A DNA stretch of 64,000 nucleotides from Pseudomonas sp. GV071 (GTDB lineage: Bacteria > Pseudomonadota > Gammaproteobacteria > Pseudomonadales > Pseudomonadaceae), in NCBI RefSeq assembly GCF_003050835.1, contig NZ_QAOJ01000006.1, positions 62,001 to 126,000 on the forward strand, written 5' to 3'. The notes under the pieces were generated by a model. The model saw only the letters and a program-made list of their open reading frames with translations. It made no database searches and was not told where the DNA came from. How positions within the stretch are numbered: the first letter of the stretch is position 1; each line of letters begins with the position of its first letter. The translations under genes were made by a program, and so were the position numbers. This document shows, one piece after another, positions 8,623 through 17,572 of this stretch.

Positions 8623-9465
8623 TCAACCGTAGAAAGTGGTTTCAGGAATGCCGCTGACGCTCAGGACGCCTCCAACCCCTACGATCGTGTCGCCGTCTTT
8701 GACCAGCTCGATTGTGTCGAACGTGATCCGAACAGGCTGGGTAGCGACCACCGACAGAACACCCTCAGCGAAGGAGAAGGTGACACCCTCTTCCGGCTGC
8801 ACAACGTTGAAGCCGACGGCCGTGGTACCAAAGACGGAAAAATCCAGGTCTACCGGAACCGACACTCCTACCCCTGCCCCATAGATCCAGACTTCCAAAC
8901 CGTAGGGGTCGGCTTGCCATGCGGGAAAGACGAGGGTAGTGAGAGGGGCAGAAGGACCTTCAGTTTCATCGCCGCCAATCTCAACAAAGCGCACCATACG
9001 GCCGACGTTCAAGGTGTCGCCAAAGCTCACGCCATCAGGCTGCTTACCCCCTCGTAGCTGAACCCACTCTTCTGGCTCGTTTGCCCCTAGCGCAATAAAC
9101 ACCGCGCCAGAGCTAGCGGCATAGATGAAGGTTGCACCAGGTACTGGCGGGGCCGACGCGGGGTAATCATCTCCAACAATTGTTGGACTGCCGCCACGGC
9201 CGAACAGATCTGTGAGAACCCCGGCGGTGAGCGCGTTGTAGATGACGCTATCCACCGGCCAGTTCTGGGCGGTCGTTCCTTCCTGGCCCCGGGTGAGCGT
9301 GGCGGTGCCGGCTGTAACCTCAGCGTCGACGATTTCCCACCTGGTGGGAGTGATGACCGAATCCGCGATGGTCAGCCGGTAGTTGCCATCCGGCAATGCC
9401 AAGGCCAGCGAAGTGGCGGCCAGCGTCAGCGAGATCGACGCGCTGTAGTTGTTGATGAAGTTCAT
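8623..9465 (-). CDS. Tail-tip associated structural protein
   Basis: A 280-residue protein. The first 80 residues (SISLTLAATSLALALPDGNYRL, read in two parts, then a TATLTRGQEGTTAQNW segment) resemble the N-terminal part of phage tail proteins that end in a GQEGTTA motif. The remainder is beta-rich. It lies between a 148-residue and a 483-residue tail gene. Role inferred from the motif and position. Confidence 0.6.
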   Translation of the reverse strand: MNFINNYSASISLTLAATSLALALPDGNYRLTIADSVITPTRWEIVDAEVTAGTATLTRGQEGTTAQNWPVDSVIYNALTAGVLTDLFGRGGSPTIVGDDYPASAPPVPGATFIYAASSGAVFIALGANEPEEWVQLRGGKQPDGVSFGDTLNVGRMVRFVEIGGDETEGPSAPLTTLVFPAWQADPYGLEVWIYGAGVGVSVPVDLDFSVFGTTAVGFNVVQPEEGVTFSFAEGVLSVVATQPVRITFDTIELVKDGDTIVGVGGVLSVSGIPETTFYG

Positions 9466-9467
9466 TG

Positions 9468-9914
9468 CTACTCCAGGGCGTTTTTGTATTCGAAGACCAC
9501 TTCGGCGCCGTTGGCGTCAGTCATGTTCACCTTCTTCACGCTCTTGAACCTGGCCCAGGCCAAGCCATCGGTGGTGGGAATCATCGCCGACGGGAAGTAC
9601 TCCCGCGTGGTGGCAGTGGGTTCAACCAGCGGACTGGCAATACCGCCGCCGGTGGCCGCGCTTTTCGGCGCAACGTAGGGCGCACTGCCCCGCTGCGCCG
9701 GCAGCGAACCGCGAGGCTCTACCGTGCGCAGCTGGGCGGCCTGTTTCTCCGGCCGGATAAGGCTGTTGAGGTCGTCCTGAATCGACGAGCCGCGGCGCTC
9801 GTTGGTGTTGTTGGTCTGAATCGCCCGGCGCTCGGCGGCGTTGTTCTTGCCAATGGCCTGGCGCTCAGCAGCATTTGTCCGGCCGCTGGCCCGGCGTTCA
9901 TCTCCCAATGCCAT
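9468..9914 (-). CDS. Small phage tail-region protein with Asn/Arg/Glu repeats
   Basis: A 148-residue protein. The N-terminus carries an imperfect repeat of the type NAAERxAI / NTNERRG (about residues 12-42), likely a charged helical or extended linker. The C-terminal half is globular (WARFKSVKKVNMTDANGAEV). The ATG at 9914 is preferred because a longer form would overlap the upstream gene. Function unknown. Confidence 0.55.
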   Translation of the reverse strand: MALGDERRASGRTNAAERQAIGKNNAAERRAIQTNNTNERRGSSIQDDLNSLIRPEKQAAQLRTVEPRGSLPAQRGSAPYVAPKSAATGGGIASPLVEPTATTREYFPSAMIPTTDGLAWARFKSVKKVNMTDANGAEVVFEYKNALE

Positions 9915-9915
9915 G

Positions 9916-11640
9916 TCAAAGCTCCAGCCAGTCGTTCGGAATTGCCACGCGGTAGGTGACCGGCACCTCGGTTGCTTTCTCGTCGCGCAGCGCCTCGGCG
10001 ATCTCCGGCGCTTCCAGATCAAGGCGGCGCGGGAACAGTTCGAGATCCGGGTTTATGTCCAGATCGTTCTCGGTGTAGTTGCCCGAAAACCCCAGCTTGT
10101 CCTCGTCGTACAGTGGGCTGGTGTTCCGGCCGCCCAGTTGCGTCGGCAGGATCTTGTCCTGGTCTTCGGGGTCGCCTGGCGAAGGCACGTAGCCGGCGAA
10201 CGCCGGAGCGGTCAGCGGATCGGAAACCGCGCCGCCGCCGCGCATCACCGAGATACTCAGCGTGGTGATGGCAATGGCGCTGGCCATGTCGAAACTGTCG
10301 TTTACCCGGCTGCAGCGCGCCTGGGCGCCTACGTTCTGGTCGGCCAGGCGCAGGGTGTGCGTGAGATCCACGCCCATGACCATGCTGGTAGGAACATCCC
10401 AGCTCACTTCCGTCTGGGTGTGCGCGCCGATCACGGTGGTGGCGGCCTGGTGCAGGATGCACTCCAGCGCCGACACCCGGCGGGCTTCGTCGATCACATC
10501 GGTTTGGCCGGTGGTGCCACCGGTGAACTCGCCTGATTCCCAGGCCTCGCTGGTGTCGTTCTGCACCTCCAGCGCGACACGCTCCCGGCCGATCACCTCG
10601 CCGGCGGCGGCCACACTCGCCTCAGCCACCACGTTGATGCGGTACTGCATGGTCACCGGCTGATTCCATCGGCGCCCGCCCACCCAGCCAGCGGCCAGCA
10701 GCAGGTCGGTGAAGTTGTTGGTCCAGCCCTGGGGCGGATCGCAATAAACACCGGACGGCGGTAGCAGCTGGTAGCTGGCACCGGCGAGCAGGGTCTGGCC
10801 GCTCGACTCGGTGGCGGACTGCACCATATCGATGGTCGGCAGCTCGGTGTCATCTTGGCGCCAGTTGCAAAAACCAGCCTCGCCGGAACTACCACCCAAC
10901 CCCGGGTGCACCCACCCATAGTGAATGTTCCACTGCCACAGCCGTGCGAAGCGATAGTCGGCCTCGATCTTCACCGTGTTGGTGAGGTTGGTCAGCTCGG
11001 CATAGGAAACCCGGATGGATTCGTAAACCGTGGTGTCCGGACCAAACACAAAGTCCGGCGTTGCCGCGGCGTACCAGCTGCTGACGCGCAGCGTGCCGTC
11101 GGCTGCGGAGTCCAGGCTGGCCGGTATGGTGCCCATGCGCTCAACCGCGTAATCCCACCGGCTGCGGCCGTCGACAGCCTCGAACACGTCGGGCGACCAG
11201 TAGCCGCCGGTGAGCGCATCAATGGCGGTGACCTCCAGGGCCTCCACCCGCTGCTGCAGCTGATCACTGCATTGGCAGCTGAGCGTGCGCGTCAGCGAAT
11301 CCCAGTCAGTCTTCACGATGCGGCCGGTGAAGCGCAGGGACAGCGTGGTCTCGCCCAGGGCGGTGCTGACGTAGTGGATGGTCACAGTGCGGCCGATCCA
11401 GTCGGACGGCACCACGGCACCGGGCAGAAGCTGCAATACCAGGGTGGCCACGCCGGCGGCGCCGCGTTCACGGTCAACAGTGACGGTTCCGGTTAGGCGG
11501 CTGGACATGTCCATCCCACCGATCAACACCAGCAGCTTCCACCGGTAGGCGTACCCCTTCACGATCGGAACCGTCGCAGTGACGGCGGCGTCCAGGGCGT
11601 TCAGCGGCACCGCGTTTAATGGCGATCCGTTGATCTGCAT
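9916..11640 (-). CDS. Large tail-tip protein
   Basis: A 574-residue protein starting with ATG in an ATGA overlap with the end of the upstream gene. The N-terminal third is beta-rich (DRERGAAGVATLVLQLLPG, WIGRTVTIHYVS), similar in style to distal tail or hub proteins that bind the tail tube. Its place directly downstream of tape measure and a 167-residue gene fits a baseplate hub or tail-tip assembly role. I see no peptidase motif. Confidence 0.6.
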   Translation of the reverse strand: MQINGSPLNAVPLNALDAAVTATVPIVKGYAYRWKLLVLIGGMDMSSRLTGTVTVDRERGAAGVATLVLQLLPGAVVPSDWIGRTVTIHYVSTALGETTLSLRFTGRIVKTDWDSLTRTLSCQCSDQLQQRVEALEVTAIDALTGGYWSPDVFEAVDGRSRWDYAVERMGTIPASLDSAADGTLRVSSWYAAATPDFVFGPDTTVYESIRVSYAELTNLTNTVKIEADYRFARLWQWNIHYGWVHPGLGGSSGEAGFCNWRQDDTELPTIDMVQSATESSGQTLLAGASYQLLPPSGVYCDPPQGWTNNFTDLLLAAGWVGGRRWNQPVTMQYRINVVAEASVAAAGEVIGRERVALEVQNDTSEAWESGEFTGGTTGQTDVIDEARRVSALECILHQAATTVIGAHTQTEVSWDVPTSMVMGVDLTHTLRLADQNVGAQARCSRVNDSFDMASAIAITTLSISVMRGGGAVSDPLTAPAFAGYVPSPGDPEDQDKILPTQLGGRNTSPLYDEDKLGFSGNYTENDLDINPDLELFPRRLDLEAPEIAEALRDEKATEVPVTYRVAIPNDWLEL

Positions 11641-12143
11641 CAGACTTCCTGCCAGTCGATTTGCCAGGTGAACACAGAGGTTGATGGATCCATCGACTTC
11701 TGCGGCTTGCTGGCGAACACGGTGTACATGGGCAACCACTGCACCATGTAAATGGTGGCGCCAGGCATCGCGACCACCGTCACCACGCCAGCGGCAACAG
11801 TGCACTCCGCGGTCTCCCACTCGCCATTGATCAGCGCCTGAGCCCAGGGCTCGACATCGTCGCGCGGGGTGCTGGTGAGCGGGTACACGAGTCCATCACC
11901 GACCACGCACTCCTGCGAGGTAAGACGGAGCTCAAGGGGCTGGCTGTAATCCAGCCCATCCAAACCAGGCGGCATCCACCCGGAACCACTGATACTCCCG
12001 CCGGCCTTGAAGAAGTGGGTCATCTTCACGCCGCCGCCCAGGCCCAACCGCACAAGCCCTTCGCCCAACACGGAGGCGTCAGACTGCGCCGGCGGGCCCG
12101 CGTGCAACACGATGGGCAGGCCGCCGAAAATGACATCGGGCAT
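11640..12143 (-). CDS. Phage tail-tip protein, small
   Basis: A 167-residue protein, the first gene after the tape measure, separated from it by the terminator at 12165-12184. It contains a tryptophan-rich C-terminus (FTWQIDWQEV). Position corresponds to minor tail or distal tail proteins of lambdoid siphophages. It overlaps the next gene by 4 nt. Confidence 0.6.
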   Translation of the reverse strand: MPDVIFGGLPIVLHAGPPAQSDASVLGEGLVRLGLGGGVKMTHFFKAGGSISGSGWMPPGLDGLDYSQPLELRLTSQECVVGDGLVYPLTSTPRDDVEPWAQALINGEWETAECTVAAGVVTVVAMPGATIYMVQWLPMYTVFASKPQKSMDPSTSVFTWQIDWQEV

Positions 12144-12164
12144 GCAAATACTCCGGGCAAGAAA

Positions 12165-12184
12165 AAGCCCACCGGAGTGGGCTT
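12165..12184 (-). terminator. Intrinsic terminator after the tape measure gene
   Basis: An 8-bp stem AAGCCCAC/GTGGGCTT with a CGGA loop, followed on the minus strand by T residues. It lies 5 nt past the tape measure stop. Confidence 0.75.
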
Positions 12185-12188
12185 GTGT

Positions 12189-14939
12189 TTATCGTCTGGC
12201 CGGTCGGCCGAACTTCATGGCGAGTTTCGAAAAGTTGTCGTGGTCAGCGAACACTGAGTACGTATTTCCCCCAACGCCGATATCCAGCCTACCTAGATGC
12301 GGAAACTCCGGGGCCGGCAAAGCAGTCGCGGGCGGGCTAAATGCTGGCAGTTGCGGCCCCTGGCGTTGGCCAGCGAAACCGCCGGTTGCGAACTTCGGCA
12401 GACGCCGAGCGTTCAACTGCTCCAACACCTCAGGTCCGTAGTGGCGAGCTGCTGATGCAGTAACCACAAATTCGCCGTTCGACAACCTGGCCAGAATGCT
12501 GTCGCTCGTTCCAGAACCCGGGCCACTAATGTGGCCGCCTTCGGCAAAACCTGGGTAGTTGAGCTGTGTGTCCGGCTGGAGCGCAATCGCGTTCAGATCG
12601 GTCTGGGGGGCGAGCGTCGGTACAATGACTGCTGGTATCACCAGGGTCTTGCCCAAGTCGTTGGCCAATGACTGAATCCTGGTCTCCAGCTCGCTGACCG
12701 CCGCCTCGTCCATGGTTGGCGTAACCTTGATGTCCTTCAGCTCGTCAGCCTTGCTCTTGAGCACGGCGATGTTCGTGGCGATGGTCAGCAGCTTCTGGTC
12801 AGCTTCGGACTGCTCCAAATCGTTCGCAGCCAGTTCAATCTCTTGCAGGCCTTTAGCAAAGCCGCTGAGCCCGTAGGTGTTGCCCCCGGCAGACTGGATA
12901 TCGAGCAGCATCTGGCGCGCCGCTTCGGCCTGCTTCTTGGCGCTCGCGATATCGCCCTGGCGCAGTGATTCTTGCGCGCTGAGCTTCAGGCTTTGAGCAT
13001 TCGAATAGCTGGCAGTGGAGCCGCCGGCCCCGTTGTTGAGGGTCGCAATAGTCTCAGCATATTTTGCCTCGATCGCGACCCGCGCATCCTTCACCTTCTG
13101 GCTGTCAGCCAGAGCCTTTTTCTCGGCGGCGGCCTGGGCCTTTAACGCCTTCTCCGCATCCTTGAGTTGCTCAGCGCTCAGAGCCTTCAAGGCGCTCACC
13201 TGCTTACGCTTTGCAGCAGCTACAGCGTTGGCGTTGATCTCGGCAGCGGTCACCTCAACTCTGCCAATTGCCTTCAGCTGCTCGACCTGGCCCTCGAATG
13301 CCGCGATCTGCTGCTCAAAATCCGCAGCAGTCATATCGCCATAAATAAATCGGTTGGCGATGCCGAGTTTGCCATCCTCATCGAGCTCTTTTTTGGCTTC
13401 CTTCAGGTCATTCACGATGCCTTCGAGAAAAGCGATTTTCGCCTCACCGTTTAGGCCTTCAGCGTACTTCTCCAGGCCCTGAAGACCATCCTTGCTAAGC
13501 GCTTTCATCGATCCGTTCGCGACTTCAGCAGCCTTGGAGAGAATGTTCAGCCGGGTGATCAGCCCTTGGGTGAATCCTGTCGACTCATCGGCGGCAGATG
13601 CAAACAGCAGAACCGAGTTTTTCAGGCGAGTCAGTGCCCCGCCAACAGTGTCAGGCAACTGAGCTGCCTCGGCAGTCAATTGGGGCAACGCGTTCAAGGT
13701 AAGGTCGGCGATCACGTCCGCGGTGAGTTTGCCTTCGGCGGCCATGTCTCGAAGCGCACCCACCGGCACGCCAAGCCCTTCGGCAAATGCACGCAACAGT
13801 CGCGGCGCCGCTTCTGCGACGCTGTTGAACTCTTCACCCCGCAGAACACCAGAACCCAGCGCCTGGGAGAACTGGGTCAACGTTGAAGCCGTTTCCTCAG
13901 TAGTAGCCCCGCTGATCTTCAACGCCTTGGCCAACGCGTCAGTAACTCCAGTGACATCCCTTTGGCTGTAACCGATGTCGGTCAGAGCTGGGCTGAGCCG
14001 CGCGTATAGCCGAACCACGTCCTCGAGCGGTGCGCGGTTTTCCTGGGCAATTTTGTACGTATCGGTCTGAGCCTGGTTGAACTCTTCCTGGCTCTTGGTC
14101 GCCAGCTTTAGCTGAGCCTGCATGCTCTTCGCAGAGTCGGTGATATTTGCGATCGACCGGATAACTTCAATACCGGCATACGCTCCACCGACCTGACCAA
14201 GCAAACCGGCAATGCTACTGCCTGGACCTACTCGGTTCTGCTCGCCGGTGAGTTCGCGAAGCGCCTGTTGCGTCTCTCCGATTCGACGCGTTACTTCGCG
14301 CTGAGCGATTGCCAATTCTTTCGCGGTGAGTCCACCGGCGCGGCGCACAAGGCCGTACTGGGCTTGCAGACGCGTCAGCTCAGCATTCAGTTCGCGATAC
14401 CGATTGACGCCAAGGGCGCTCCGGGACTCTTCGATATTGGCGAGCCGTTGTTCTCGGGTGACCTGTGCGAGCGCAGCGGCTTGAGCACGAATACCAACGA
14501 CGGCTTGATCATTTCGGCCGCTAGAAACGCCCTTCGCCAACTCTGCCTGCAGTCGCTGCTGCTCTGTCGCCAAGTTGTGTACATCAACACCGGCGTTACG
14601 CAACTCTGATCGCTGAGAGCGCACGGCATCCTTTTGCCGCTCAAACTCCACCGTCGCTCTGGAAAGAGCCCGCTCTGCACTGCCAAGCTGCTGATTCAAG
14701 CCCTTGATAGGCGTGTCAGCACTGGCGGCAGCCTTTTTTAATTGGTCCACAGCACGCTGCGCGGAGTAAAACTCAGCAGCTGCCTTTTTTGCATTTTCCT
14801 GCGTCTGCTTCAGCGAATCGATCTGACCAAGCGGCTTGACGATAGCCTTTACGAGCTCGGCATATTCTTTCCGAAAGCCAGCAATTTGCTTCTGCGCCCC
14901 AGACGCATCGGCCGTCAGCCGGAGCTCGATGTCGGTCAT
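12189..14939 (-). CDS. Tail tape measure protein
   Basis: A 916-residue protein that sets tail length. It has a long coiled-coil N-terminus (about residues 1-220), the conserved tape-measure domain around residues 290-460 (ALAKALKISGATTEET, then GVLRGEEFNSVAEAAPRLL and LPDTVGGALTRLKNS), and a long Ala/Glu/Lys-rich helical region to residue 760. Its ATG is 5 nt beyond the stop of the frameshifted chaperone, the classical lambda G-GT-H order. The length is ordinary for a siphophage. Confidence 0.95.
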   Translation of the reverse strand: MTDIELRLTADASGAQKQIAGFRKEYAELVKAIVKPLGQIDSLKQTQENAKKAAAEFYSAQRAVDQLKKAAASADTPIKGLNQQLGSAERALSRATVEFERQKDAVRSQRSELRNAGVDVHNLATEQQRLQAELAKGVSSGRNDQAVVGIRAQAAALAQVTREQRLANIEESRSALGVNRYRELNAELTRLQAQYGLVRRAGGLTAKELAIAQREVTRRIGETQQALRELTGEQNRVGPGSSIAGLLGQVGGAYAGIEVIRSIANITDSAKSMQAQLKLATKSQEEFNQAQTDTYKIAQENRAPLEDVVRLYARLSPALTDIGYSQRDVTGVTDALAKALKISGATTEETASTLTQFSQALGSGVLRGEEFNSVAEAAPRLLRAFAEGLGVPVGALRDMAAEGKLTADVIADLTLNALPQLTAEAAQLPDTVGGALTRLKNSVLLFASAADESTGFTQGLITRLNILSKAAEVANGSMKALSKDGLQGLEKYAEGLNGEAKIAFLEGIVNDLKEAKKELDEDGKLGIANRFIYGDMTAADFEQQIAAFEGQVEQLKAIGRVEVTAAEINANAVAAAKRKQVSALKALSAEQLKDAEKALKAQAAAEKKALADSQKVKDARVAIEAKYAETIATLNNGAGGSTASYSNAQSLKLSAQESLRQGDIASAKKQAEAARQMLLDIQSAGGNTYGLSGFAKGLQEIELAANDLEQSEADQKLLTIATNIAVLKSKADELKDIKVTPTMDEAAVSELETRIQSLANDLGKTLVIPAVIVPTLAPQTDLNAIALQPDTQLNYPGFAEGGHISGPGSGTSDSILARLSNGEFVVTASAARHYGPEVLEQLNARRLPKFATGGFAGQRQGPQLPAFSPPATALPAPEFPHLGRLDIGVGGNTYSVFADHDNFSKLAMKFGRPARR

Positions 14940-14943
14940 GGAA

Positions 14944-15344
14944 TTACCCTTTTAACGCGCGGAGAAAAAGTGACCACGGATACTGGAGCACCTGGTGATG
15001 CCCCAGCGCGGTCAACTGGCAGATGAGCCGATCGAGATGGCCTATACCCGAGCCGCCGGCTTGCTCAGCCGGTCCAGCATCGCGAAAAAATCCGGGTTCA
15101 CTGCGCGGCAGCCCTCCACCACAAGGGCCAGCTCACTTGGGTACATGTCGCTGATATCGGCGGAGGTCAGATTGGTAAATAAAACCAGCTCATCAAGTCG
15201 AACATCCAGGAACAGGGCGTCCTTTACCAGGTCACCGGAGTTCTCGCTCTGGAGCAGGTTTCGAGCAGCTGCGACGGTAAGCTCGCGGCAGATAACTTCG
15301 CGAGCGCCAACCATCATCACTTTGCTTTTCCCCATGTCGCTCAT
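14944..15344 (-). CDS. Tail assembly chaperone GT-type fusion made by -1 frameshift
   Basis: Reading the upstream 100-residue product to the T TTT TTC heptamer at 15084-15090 and slipping back one base opens a 46-codon extension that ends at 14944, just before the tape measure start. The extension ends with HHQVLQYPWSLFLRALKG, a sequence style typical of the T part of lambda-like chaperones. The joined product would be about 133 residues. The upstream part is the G-type product listed separately. The fusion is inferred from the perfect slippery heptamer, the absence of stop codons in the second frame, and gene order. Confidence 0.8.
15042..15344 (-). CDS. Tail assembly chaperone, G-type product
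   Basis: A 100-residue protein, the zero-frame product of the tail chaperone locus. It starts at 15344 (MSDMGK) because AGGAGA lies 5 nt upstream; a longer ATG at 15359 has no such site and lies against a terminator. It should assist tail tube polymerisation around the tape measure. The slippery site near its C-terminus feeds a fraction of ribosomes into the GT fusion. Confidence 0.85.
   Translation of the reverse strand: MSDMGKSKVMMVGAREVICRELTVAAARNLLQSENSGDLVKDALFLDVRLDELVLFTNLTSADISDMYPSELALVVEGCRAVNPDFFAMLDRLSKPAARV
15084..15090 (-). other. Programmed -1 frameshift heptamer T TTT TTC
   Basis: On the minus strand the zero frame reads GAT TTT TTC, so the heptamer T TTT TTC is in exact X XXY YYZ phase. 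It occurs 14 codons before the zero-frame stop, and the -1 frame stays open for 46 further codons. Confidence 0.85.
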
Positions 15345-15357
15345 GTTTTCTCCTGGC

Positions 15358-15381
15358 ATAAAAAAACCCGCTTTCGCGGGT
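15358..15381 (-). terminator. Intrinsic terminator upstream of the tail chaperone gene
   Basis: The stem ACCCGC/GCGGGT with a GAAA-type loop is followed on the minus strand by about seven T residues. It closes the Zn-ribbon membrane gene and lies directly before the chaperone start region. Confidence 0.8.
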
Positions 15382-15398
15382 CCTTGTAAAATTGGTTG

Positions 15399-15746
15399 TT
15401 ACTTGAAAAAGGCGCCGAATAAACCGCCACTAAATCCGATGACGGCAGCAAGAGCAGCAAGGATCAGGAACAAGATGATGAACGCCGGGATGGACGCCAG
15501 CACCCACTTCACCATGAACCAGACCATCGAGTTGAAGCTCATCTGCAGGTCAACAACTACTACCGCCTGAGCCCCCTCGTAACCTGCCAGGGCGTCTTTG
15601 ACGGCAGGATTTACCTTGGTCCTGACAGGGCCGGCATGGATGGCGGCCGTGCGTTGCGCTGCAAGCCGCGCACAATTCGGACACTCAGAACTGCCCGACT
15701 GAATCTCCGCCATTGTGGGTTCATAACCGCATTTGCTGCACTTCAT
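15399..15746 (-). CDS. Zn-ribbon membrane protein (possible moron)
   Basis: A 115-residue protein with an N-terminal zinc ribbon (CSKCG at residues 3-7, CPNC at 22-25) and one or two hydrophobic segments near residues 76-114 (FMVKWVLASIPAFIILFLIL, then a glycine-rich end). The ATG at 15746 has GGGAGG 8 nt upstream. It separates tail tube and tail chaperone genes, has its own terminator, and is unlike a structural protein, so it may be cargo that acts in the host envelope. I do not recognise a function. Confidence 0.75.
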   Translation of the reverse strand: MKCSKCGYEPTMAEIQSGSSECPNCARLAAQRTAAIHAGPVRTKVNPAVKDALAGYEGAQAVVVVDLQMSFNSMVWFMVKWVLASIPAFIILFLILAALAAVIGFSGGLFGAFFK

Positions 15747-15801
15747 CGGATTCCCTCCCATGGTTAATGGTTGGGAATGTAGCCCATCCCTGGGCCACAG
15801 G

Positions 15802-16590
15802 TCACGCAGCAGCCAGTTCTTTGCGAACCTTGAAGTACTTCGAGGTCCCGGCGCCAACCTTGCTGTTATCACGCAGCACTTTGGCAGTGGCTTCGAAGCC
15901 ACCGAAGTCTTCGGTGTTGATCCAGTCCATCTGGGTAGCGGGGTTCAAGCGGCACTGGAAGAAGCGCGCGTCCACACGCAACTGGGTGCCGGCGGCGTTT
16001 TCGCCCTCGAACAGGAGTTCGAAGGTCTTGCCGCTGTTGGTCAGAGCTTCGACCACGTCGAAGTTGGCCGAAGAGTAGTCGACCTCCACCAGGTACTCAC
16101 CAGTGGCCGCCTTGATGGCGGTTTCCAGCGCACCGCCGGACACCACTTCAATACCGGCGCCGGTCATGACCCAGTCGTCGAACTCGTCGAATTCCGTGGT
16201 CACCGGGCTGCCGCCGGTGGTGGTGTGGCTCACGCCCGAAACGGTGAGCGGCATTTTGTCGAGCAGAATGGTGCCGTCCACAGCCGCCGGGTGGCTCTCG
16301 GCGGTGACAGTGGTCGCCGACACGCTGGAGAAGTCGCCCCACACCAGAGCAGCCAGCACCCAGGTGAAGATTTCGCGGAAGTTGATGGTCAGGGTCACGC
16401 TGTTGATGCGGTCCAGCGAATCGTACTCGCCACCCTGGGGGGTGGTGGTATCGGACAGGGTCAGCGAGTTGGTTTCGGTGGCGTGCTGAATGGTCGACAC
16501 CAGACCGACCTTCTGGAACGGCACATTGGTACCGGCCAGACGAGCTTTCAGGTGGCCGCCAATGACGACCGTTTCTTTTTTGATAGCCAT
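15802..16590 (-). CDS. Major tail tube protein
   Basis: A 262-residue protein upstream of the chaperones, where siphophages encode the tail tube subunit. It is beta-rich with Ser/Thr-rich loops (ETNSLTLSDTTTP) and a DWINTEDFGGFE segment near the C-terminus. Length is in the usual range for tube proteins with an extra domain. Assigned by order and composition. Confidence 0.8.
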   Translation of the reverse strand: MAIKKETVVIGGHLKARLAGTNVPFQKVGLVSTIQHATETNSLTLSDTTTPQGGEYDSLDRINSVTLTINFREIFTWVLAALVWGDFSSVSATTVTAESHPAAVDGTILLDKMPLTVSGVSHTTTGGSPVTTEFDEFDDWVMTGAGIEVVSGGALETAIKAATGEYLVEVDYSSANFDVVEALTNSGKTFELLFEGENAAGTQLRVDARFFQCRLNPATQMDWINTEDFGGFEATAKVLRDNSKVGAGTSKYFKVRKELAAA

Positions 16591-16593
16591 GGC

Positions 16594-16779
16594 TTATTTC
16601 GCCTCCTGTTTGGCCGGTGCAGCGACTTTCCCGTGTTCAACCAGGAAGGCCTTCTGTTTCGGGGTTACGTAGATTTTCTCGCCAACTTCGATGGCGATGC
16701 CCTTGTGGGTGTGGGAGCCGGTCAGCGTGACCTCCTCCTGGGCAGCAACATTCGCCGCTGCTTTCGCTTCGGTGCTCAT
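16594..16779 (-). CDS. Small phage protein between tail tube and tail completion genes
   Basis: A 61-residue protein with an Ala/Lys-rich flexible N- and C-terminus and a short central beta domain (GSHTHKGIAIEVGEKIYVTP). Similar tiny proteins often lie beside head-tail connector genes, but the exact role is unknown. It overlaps the upstream gene by 4 nt (ATGA). Confidence 0.7.
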   Translation of the reverse strand: MSTEAKAAANVAAQEEVTLTGSHTHKGIAIEVGEKIYVTPKQKAFLVEHGKVAAPAKQEAK

Positions 16780-17243
16780 CTGTTTTTTACCTCGATGACC
16801 GTTTTTACGTGGAGGGGGATCAGGACGCCGGCGTGGGACTGGCCTTTGCCTGGTGGAAACTGTTCAGGGGCACCGAGCTCGATTCCGGTCACGCCCTTAG
16901 GGAAGTTCTTAGGCAGAATGCCTGGGGACGGCATGAAGGCCTGGATCAGGTCCAGTTCCATGTCGTCCAACTGGTCTTCGTATTCGCTGAGGTTGGCCTT
17001 AGCGAGCCCCATCACGAAGAATCCAGCGGGGTTGATAACCCCCTCAGTTCCGCGCACTGGCACCTTCCCTGGAGCCTTCTGGAGTAATGCAAAGAGCGGC
17101 GGCACCTTGGTCTGATCCAGCACCTCATTAAGCCAGCCCGTTTTCACGTTCAGACCCAGGTCGGTGCGGTAGCCGTTGGCAATCGTGATGGTTTCCAAGC
17201 GGCGAATGACGGCCTTCCGCACTTCGGTGAGCACGTTGGTCAT
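16776..17243 (-). CDS. Tail completion/terminator-like protein
   Basis: A 155-residue protein starting MTNVLTEVRKAVIRRLETI. Its place between a neck-type gene and the tail tube fits the tail terminator or completion protein of siphophages. Fold similarity cannot be shown from sequence alone. It overlaps both neighbours by 4 nt. Confidence 0.6.
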   Translation of the reverse strand: MTNVLTEVRKAVIRRLETITIANGYRTDLGLNVKTGWLNEVLDQTKVPPLFALLQKAPGKVPVRGTEGVINPAGFFVMGLAKANLSEYEDQLDDMELDLIQAFMPSPGILPKNFPKGVTGIELGAPEQFPPGKGQSHAGVLIPLHVKTVIEVKNR

Positions 17244-17572
17244 ACGTCCTCCGTGCAGGCCGCTGTGAGCATGTGGCCGTCGTCCATCACGACCTCTTCG
17301 ACAATCAGCCGCTGGCCGGCGCAATCCACACCGACCAGGAACACCCCACCCCGCTCTACTTCCGCCAAGTCCCTGCGCCAAAAGCTGACAGCGATCGGCA
17401 CACCGATGACAGAGCCATTCGGCCCTGCCAGTTCGACGTCGCGCGCCACCTGCAGCGGGATGGTGTTAGAGGCTGCTCCCTGGAGCGGTTGATAGGAGCC
17501 GATCGAGTCCGCCAGCCGGCTCGAACCAACCCGGTGCAGACGCTCCAGGCTGCGCGCGAACCGGGCTTCCAT
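17240..17572 (-). CDS. Head-tail joining (neck) protein candidate
   Basis: A 110-residue protein; MEARFARSLERLHRVGSSRL begins with a helix followed by a beta-rich domain (GVPIAVSFWRRDLAEVERGG). Position after DUF2190 and before the tail terminator suggests a neck component. Start codon overlaps the previous stop by one base (TGATG). Confidence 0.6.
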   Translation of the reverse strand: MEARFARSLERLHRVGSSRLADSIGSYQPLQGAASNTIPLQVARDVELAGPNGSVIGVPIAVSFWRRDLAEVERGGVFLVGVDCAGQRLIVEEVVMDDGHMLTAACTEDV

